NCBI GenBank assembly: GCA_963691655.1
Contig: OY829326.1
Span: 111,077,388-111,141,387, forward strand
DNA length: 64,000 bases
Reading direction: 5' to 3'
Source: Toxonevra muliebris
Taxonomy: Eukaryota; Arthropoda; Insecta; Diptera; Pallopteridae
Below the pieces are notes generated by a model. That model made no database searches. It was given only the letters and a program-made list of their open reading frames with translations, and was not told where the DNA came from. The first letter of the stretch is position 1. Every line of letters begins with the position of its first letter. The position numbers were made by a program, and so were the translations under genes. Of this stretch, positions 58,912-64,000 are shown in pieces.

Positions 58912-60540
58912 TTTTTTTTTTTTTTTAAATTTTTTTTTGTTGGAACAGACAAAAGAAGTATTCAAGAATGCAGCACTCAGACAAGTTTTACGGCCATTGT
59001 ACTATATCCTGTGTTCCCTTTTGCTATTGTTTAAAACTACCAGATTTATTAAATCCTGCGGTGTTAGAGAGCTCAGGTGTTCGTCTCCCAACACTCCAGT
59101 ACCAAATATGCTTACTCTGATCTGGCAGAAAGCGGGGCAGACACCAAAATAGTGATCCGCCGTCTCTTCACATTCTTCCTCAAACCACAGAAAGCACAGA
59201 AGGCACTAGCTCCCAGGCCAATCATATGCAAGTGTTTGGCCTAAGAGAAATGACCTGTATATAATCCCACCAGCTGCCTAAAGCGCTTTCTGTTAAGTGA
59301 TAACAGAAAGTCTGTTAGACGCTTCGAGATAACAGGTAACATGGTCTTTGTCTGTCTAAAGCCCCTCAGGTCCTCCCATTTACGATTGTGGATCAAGTCG
59401 ACCCACTCATTAATTGTGGTCTTGATGGCTGTAGACGACAAAGAGAGTACAGGTTCTGGGCCCAGGAAACCAGTTTCCGAACCCTTTCTGGCCAGAAGGT
59501 CAGCAGATTCATTTCCTGAAATTCCTAAGTGTCCAGGAACTCATATCAACAGCAGACTGTTGTATTTTCCAACACTATCAAGCCTGGATTTACAATGCAT
59601 AACCAGTTTAGACGTGCTTAGAGGATTAAGCAAGGATTTAAGCGCAGCCTGACTGTCACTAAATACACAGATACTCTTTTCTCTCCAACCATTATCAATA
59701 ACATGGTCCATTGCCATTGGATGATTGCAAAAATTTCTGCTTGAAAAACAGAAGCATACAACCCAAGAGAGAAGTGAGGGTGCACTCCATCATTTGCAAT
59801 AAATACCCCAGAACCCGAACCAAATTCTGTTCTGGAGCCGTCAGTGAAAATACGCTTACAATCAACTCCCGGCCCAGGTCCCGGCAAAAGTCAAGTTTGG
59901 GCCTCTGGAATTTGTATTGTATAGCGCTGTTTTAAAACTGGAATTGTTGGCATTGTATCGGATGGCATTGATAGAACTGTTACGTCCATATCAGTACCTT
60001 CAACAATGTCACCAAGTGTCATACCAATACCCATTGAGTTTAAGCCTACAGATGGCTTTGACAGCCTGTCCTTTAGCAAAAATATCAAGGGGTGGTAAGT
60101 TGAGCAATGCATCCAAGGATGGGCCAGGTATTGTAGGAAAAGCTCGCGTATAACAAATGGCCACAGTCTTTTGAAGTCTGGCGAGAGCTTTCCTAACGCT
60201 GTCAACATTAAGTGTGCTACACCAGACTATGGATGCATAGGTGATGATGGGTCGAATCATAGCCTTTTAAAGCCATAAGACTTTATAAGGTGATAACCCC
60301 CATGTTTTGCCAAAAATAGCCTTACATTGACAAAAGGCTGCCAAAGACTTGGATACTTTTGGCTGAACATGAGAACGCCAAAAAAGTTTGGTATCTAGAA
60401 TGACTACTAGATATTTCAGTTTTTGGGATAGCTGAAGAGTGATTCCTCTGAGTACTGGTAAAACGAGACCATCAATTTTCCTTCTCTTGGTGAAAAGAAT
60501 AACACCAGTTTTCTACTTCAATTTACTCTAGGTCCTACAA
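58912..60540 (-). pseudogene. LINE ORF2 3-prime half: RT thumb, RNase H, zinc knuckle, poly-A
   Basis: Minus strand. From 60540 downward: TGVILFTKRRKIDG and LQLSQKLKYLVVILDTKLFW (RT thumb, about 60380-60510), then MIRPIITYASIVWCSTLN and ARLQKTVAICYTRAFPTIPG (60100-60260). RNase H follows with CKRIFTDGSRTEFGSGSG (first D), ASVFQAEIFAI (E), ICVFSDSQAALKS (D) and LIWVPGHLGISGNESADLLA (last D), spread over 59480-59870. All four catalytic acids are still present, but frames change near 59700 and 59450. The zinc-knuckle start SAFCAFCGLRKN lies near 59190, with a later H and C in a shifted frame. A poly-T run at 58914-58938 is the poly-A tail, unlike the CCTAA and TAA tails of the other LINEs here. 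The N-terminal RT core and endonuclease are missing. Confidence 0.9.
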
Positions 60541-63085
60541 TTTAGTAAATCGGACCATTTTCAACAATGTCCGCAACTTTAAAATTTCTGTCATGGAACT
60601 GTTCTCATTCATAAATAAAAACATTATAGTGGTCAATGGGAATTCGACCTGAATATTTTACTTTATTGTATTATAAACAAAAACCATGATACATATGTAA
60701 CAGAAAAACCCACAGTCATACATAAAAATGTGCATACATAAGTTCGTACATACCATTACTGAAAGCTACCTTAATATATTCAGATTTATTATTTCAGCAT
60801 TTCACTACAAAACTATCTCCGGATAATAGTCAGCTGAAAAATTTTCAATAAGCTGAAACAGAATTGTTTTTGCCAACTGTGAGATTTTCACTTATCAACG
60901 TTGAGTTTGTGCTTCCGGCATAAAATATTAATACTGTAGGTAAAAAGTGAAATGACTGTCATTTTATTTAATATAAGCTCTGTTGAAATATTATACAATA
61001 ATCGATTCGGTTTATGTAAATACACAAAATTTTTAATGTCTTTTGTATGCGGTAAATTGAATTATATCAATTGTTTTCAATTAGTTTATAAAAATTAAAC
61101 TTTGACGTAAGAATTTTCTTATATTTTAAAAAAGTTTTTGAAATTCTTTTAATATTTATTATTTTATCCATATTTATGAAATTTTGGTATTGCAAAAATT
61201 TTATTAAGTTTCAACACCACACCAGATAAATAGAGCAAGACACCGTCAGTAGTTTTAATAGGAATCTGTGTTAAGTTTTTGTAACTTCATGATTTACAAG
61301 TTGAATTTTGATTTTATTACAATAGAAAATATTAGCTTTTCATGTAAAACCATGAAAATGAACATTAAATTCTAGTATGCATACAATTTTGTATTTAGTA
61401 TTTATTTGCAACACATTGAAGGCGTTTTATTGCCGCTCATTTGCGCATTCTTCCTGTGTTTGTTTGCCGCGGAAGCGTTTGTTATTCATATCATGTTTTT
61501 GTACAACAGCCACGCAAATAACACAAATATTCAAATTTTATGAAAACATATACGATGAAATCCTATTGCTTTCTATATTGTGTTATTTATTTCCTGTTCA
61601 TGTTCTCATTTCAACATTTTTTTACAAACACCAAAATTGCAATTTTATTCATTTGAAATTTATTTTGCCTAAACAAAAATTTTGAATTTTTTCCAGCAAA
61701 AATAAATGACAATAGAATGGCGTGGTGTTTCCTTCAAATTTGGTTATGAACATAACATCTTTGTAAGGAAATCTAATTCAACTTCTAGTACCAACGTACT
61801 TTTTAGACCTTTTAAATGCAAAAATTATTAAATACCAATGACTTATATCTCATAAATAATAACAAAAAAGTCTGGCTGAATAACCTTTGCAAATTCAATT
61901 ATGTTTGAATTAGCTAGTTCTATCTTGAATTGTTTCTTTGTCTAATTTCAGTTTAACCTCAATCTCTCTTTTTTAATTCCCATACCTACTCCAACAAAAT
62001 TTCCATCTTCAAATTCAGGTTTAACATTTTAATCCGATTAAAAAGAAAAAAAAAATACAGAAAAGAATTATCCACAAAGAACATAATCCTGCATAATAAA
62101 TTTTTCTATTTTTATATTTTACCAATGTATTCTTGTAAAAGAAAATTAAATAAATTGCATGAAATTTAATTTGGTTTATACCTTTTTAGCACACGCACAT
62201 TTAAAATTAACATTCACCATGAGAACATCTACAGCTCTTTATGCACTTGCTTTCCTATTACTTGCATTGTGCAAGAGTAACAGAACAAAATAACAAAACA
62301 CTTGGTGTTGCCAACAACAATGAAATAAAACATATACATTCCATGCAACATAAAATTGCAACAATGACGCACGGCAGTGCGCTTAGCACGTGGTGGTGGT
62401 TTAAATTGAGCACATATAAACAAACGTTAACAATTTAGACAACGATGCGTAAAGAGTAGGTAGAAAAGTAGAATGAGGTAGAGTAACAGCAGGAAGATAC
62501 TTAGCGTGAAGAGATTCGCCCGTGAGAATACAAAAATAACACAAATAAGACAAACGGTTTTTAATTGTGCAACTTTTTACTTGCTTATATATCTACATAC
62601 TTGAAACCTAAATACGCATGGATTGTGTTATATGTGTGTATATCCATATATAGTGGGAACTAAAGAATTAAAATTACATAAGCAGTTCAATTCCCCAGTT
62701 GCAAAAATAATTACACATCTATCATTGAGCGCTTAAAACTAAATAATATGATATATCCTAATGCCCTAGAGTCTAAATATTTTCTAATCTTTTTCAACAT
62801 TGCAAGTCTGTGCAAAGAGTTAATGTAATCTCAAGGATCATGGGTAGTGAAAAGTAGAATATACATAAAAGAAGTAATTGGTTGAACGTTTCGGTTGCAG
62901 TTTTTAAAAGTGTTGAACGGTAAATTAGATTAGAAGTCGATTTATAACTAAAATATAGCCCCAAAAAGATTTATTGAAATTCAGTTACAGGACTTTATTG
63001 CAGCCCCGCAAAAACATTAGAAATCCTATCTAACTATTGGAAGCATGAATGTATAAACTCGTATTTTTTCGTAATTTTAACATTT
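60541..63085. other. AT-rich spacer, no gene seen
   Basis: About 2.5 kb with only short frames. The hydrophobic frame at 61377-61682 matches nothing I know. Confidence 0.5.
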
Positions 63086-63089
63086 ATTG

Positions 63090-63832
63090 TGAAAAAATGA
63101 TTATAAGTTTATTCTTTAAAGTATTGTCCATCGTTAGCCACAACCTTTTTCCATCTTTCTGGTAGCATACGGATTCCGCGTCGAAAGAACTCCTCATCTT
63201 TTGAGGCTATCCACGAATCGACCCATTTCTTGAGTTCTTCGAAAGAACGGAAGTGCTGTTCAGCCAGGCCATGTGTCATCGATCGGAACAGGTGGTAATC
63301 AGAAGGAGCAATGTCTGAAAAATACGGTGGGTGGGGTAGCACTTTCCATTTCAGCGTTTCCAAGTATGTTTTTACTTGCCTTGCAACATGCAGCCGAGCA
63401 TTGTCGTGCTGAAGAATAACTTCGTCGTGTCTATTCTCATATTCTGGCCTCTTATCCTTTAATGCTCGGCTTAAACGCATCAATTGTAGTCGGTAGCGGC
63501 CGCCAGTGATCGTTTCATTCGGTTTCAACAGCTCATAATACACGACACCTTTCATATCCCACCAAATACACAGCATGAGCTTGGATCCATGGATGCTCGG
63601 CTTTGCCGTTGATTGCCATGATTTTTTACGCTTTGTGTTATCGTAACGTATCCACTTTTCATCGCGAGTCACAATACGATGCAGAAAACCCTTTCTTTTC
63701 TGTCGTTCAATCAGTAGTTCACATGTGAAAAATCGTCGTTCGACGTCTCTCGGCTTCAATTCGTACGGCATCCAATTTTCTTGCTTTTGAATCCAATGCT
63801 TTTAGAAATGGTTGATTGATCAACTCCTAAAA
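63090..63832 (-). pseudogene. mariner transposase, catalytic domain intact, N-terminus lost
   Basis: Minus strand. An uninterrupted frame runs from the ATG at 63771 (MPYELKPRDVERRFFTCELL) to the stop at 63109 (ending VANDGQYFKE), 220 residues. It contains VTRDEKWIRYDN (first D), LQHDNARLHVA (second D) and FSDIAPSDYHLF (third D), 34 residues after the second: DD34D mariner. Compared with the copy at 22448, a GPPGHTSTS-type segment of nine residues after KKSW is deleted in frame. Upstream, HWIQKQENW extends the frame a little, and a Q-S-T-I-S helix-turn-helix scrap is seen to about 63832; beyond that the DNA-binding half is gone. Family transposases have about 345 residues, so roughly a third is missing. 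The 3-prime inverted repeat was not recognised. Confidence 0.93.
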
Positions 63833-64000
63833 AATTTACCCTATATCTTATAAAAAAAATTTTGAGTCTCTCTTGCGATATAAAATAGAATACATAAAAT
63901 CAAAAAGCATTTAAAACTTATTGCCTAATAGAAAAGCAGTAGGACCTTAAATCGCTCACTTGATTTATACATACATGCAGTCATTAGATTAATTCTATTT
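63833..64000. other. Window edge, no feature seen
   Basis: AT-rich sequence beyond the truncation point of the mariner copy. Confidence 0.4.

Overview
The window is AT-rich, intron-poor intergenic DNA of an insect, most likely a higher fly (Diptera). I infer this from the mix of relics (mariner, a Tc1-type element with a 61-base intron, a DD37E element, Jockey/I-type LINEs, hAT and piggyBac-type non-autonomous elements) and from the TATGTATG/CATACATA-rich spacers. I found no convincing host gene, tRNA or rRNA. Almost everything that can be named is a transposable element, and every transposase or reverse-transcriptase reading frame is broken, truncated or missing catalytic residues.

Layout. 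1-1262 is the reverse transcriptase of a Jockey-type LINE on the minus strand, running off the left edge. 3537-4620 is a long-arm foldback element, and 5054-6604 a Tc1-like element with TA duplications and terminal inverted repeats (TIRs). 6799-7811 and 9159-10106 are two oppositely oriented copies of one hAT-type element; a third, shortened copy is at 48261-48969. 12.8-16.0 kb holds a diverged tandem repeat with an embedded LINE fragment, and a 12-base-period minisatellite split by a probable solo LTR (13934-15809). 16286-18716 is a TTAA-flanked piggyBac-type element carrying a mariner relic and a small MITE. 22.4-23.9 kb joins a broken mariner to a LINE tail. 27-33 kb holds a LINE tail, a microsatellite-bearing MITE, an element with GGCGTTATGACCG repeats and small repeats. 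34.8-37.3 kb is a composite locus built around a hAT-type element full of CCGAAG motifs. 39.6-41.4 kb holds three LINE 3-prime ends. 41574-42719 is a hAT-type element packed with TGAAGTCA 8-mers. 45-46.6 kb has a TTAA hairpin element, a LINE tail and a GGAGTTATTTC array. 49.6-50.5 kb is a DD37E transposase relic. 50993-51068 and 55980-56055 are two 76-base hairpin MITEs with different 4-base duplications. 53328-54256 is another hAT-type element inside a pyrimidine-rich tract. 58.9-60.5 kb is a LINE with RNase H, and 63.1-63.8 kb a truncated mariner.

No genes cooperate in a pathway here. The informative content is the record of insertions: nesting order, exact target-site duplications (8 bases for hAT-type, TTAA for piggyBac-type, TA for Tc1, 4 bases for the hairpin family) and several element families that each carry their own dense array of a private short motif near the ends. 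Those motif-array elements and the twin hairpin family are the best candidates for something undescribed.
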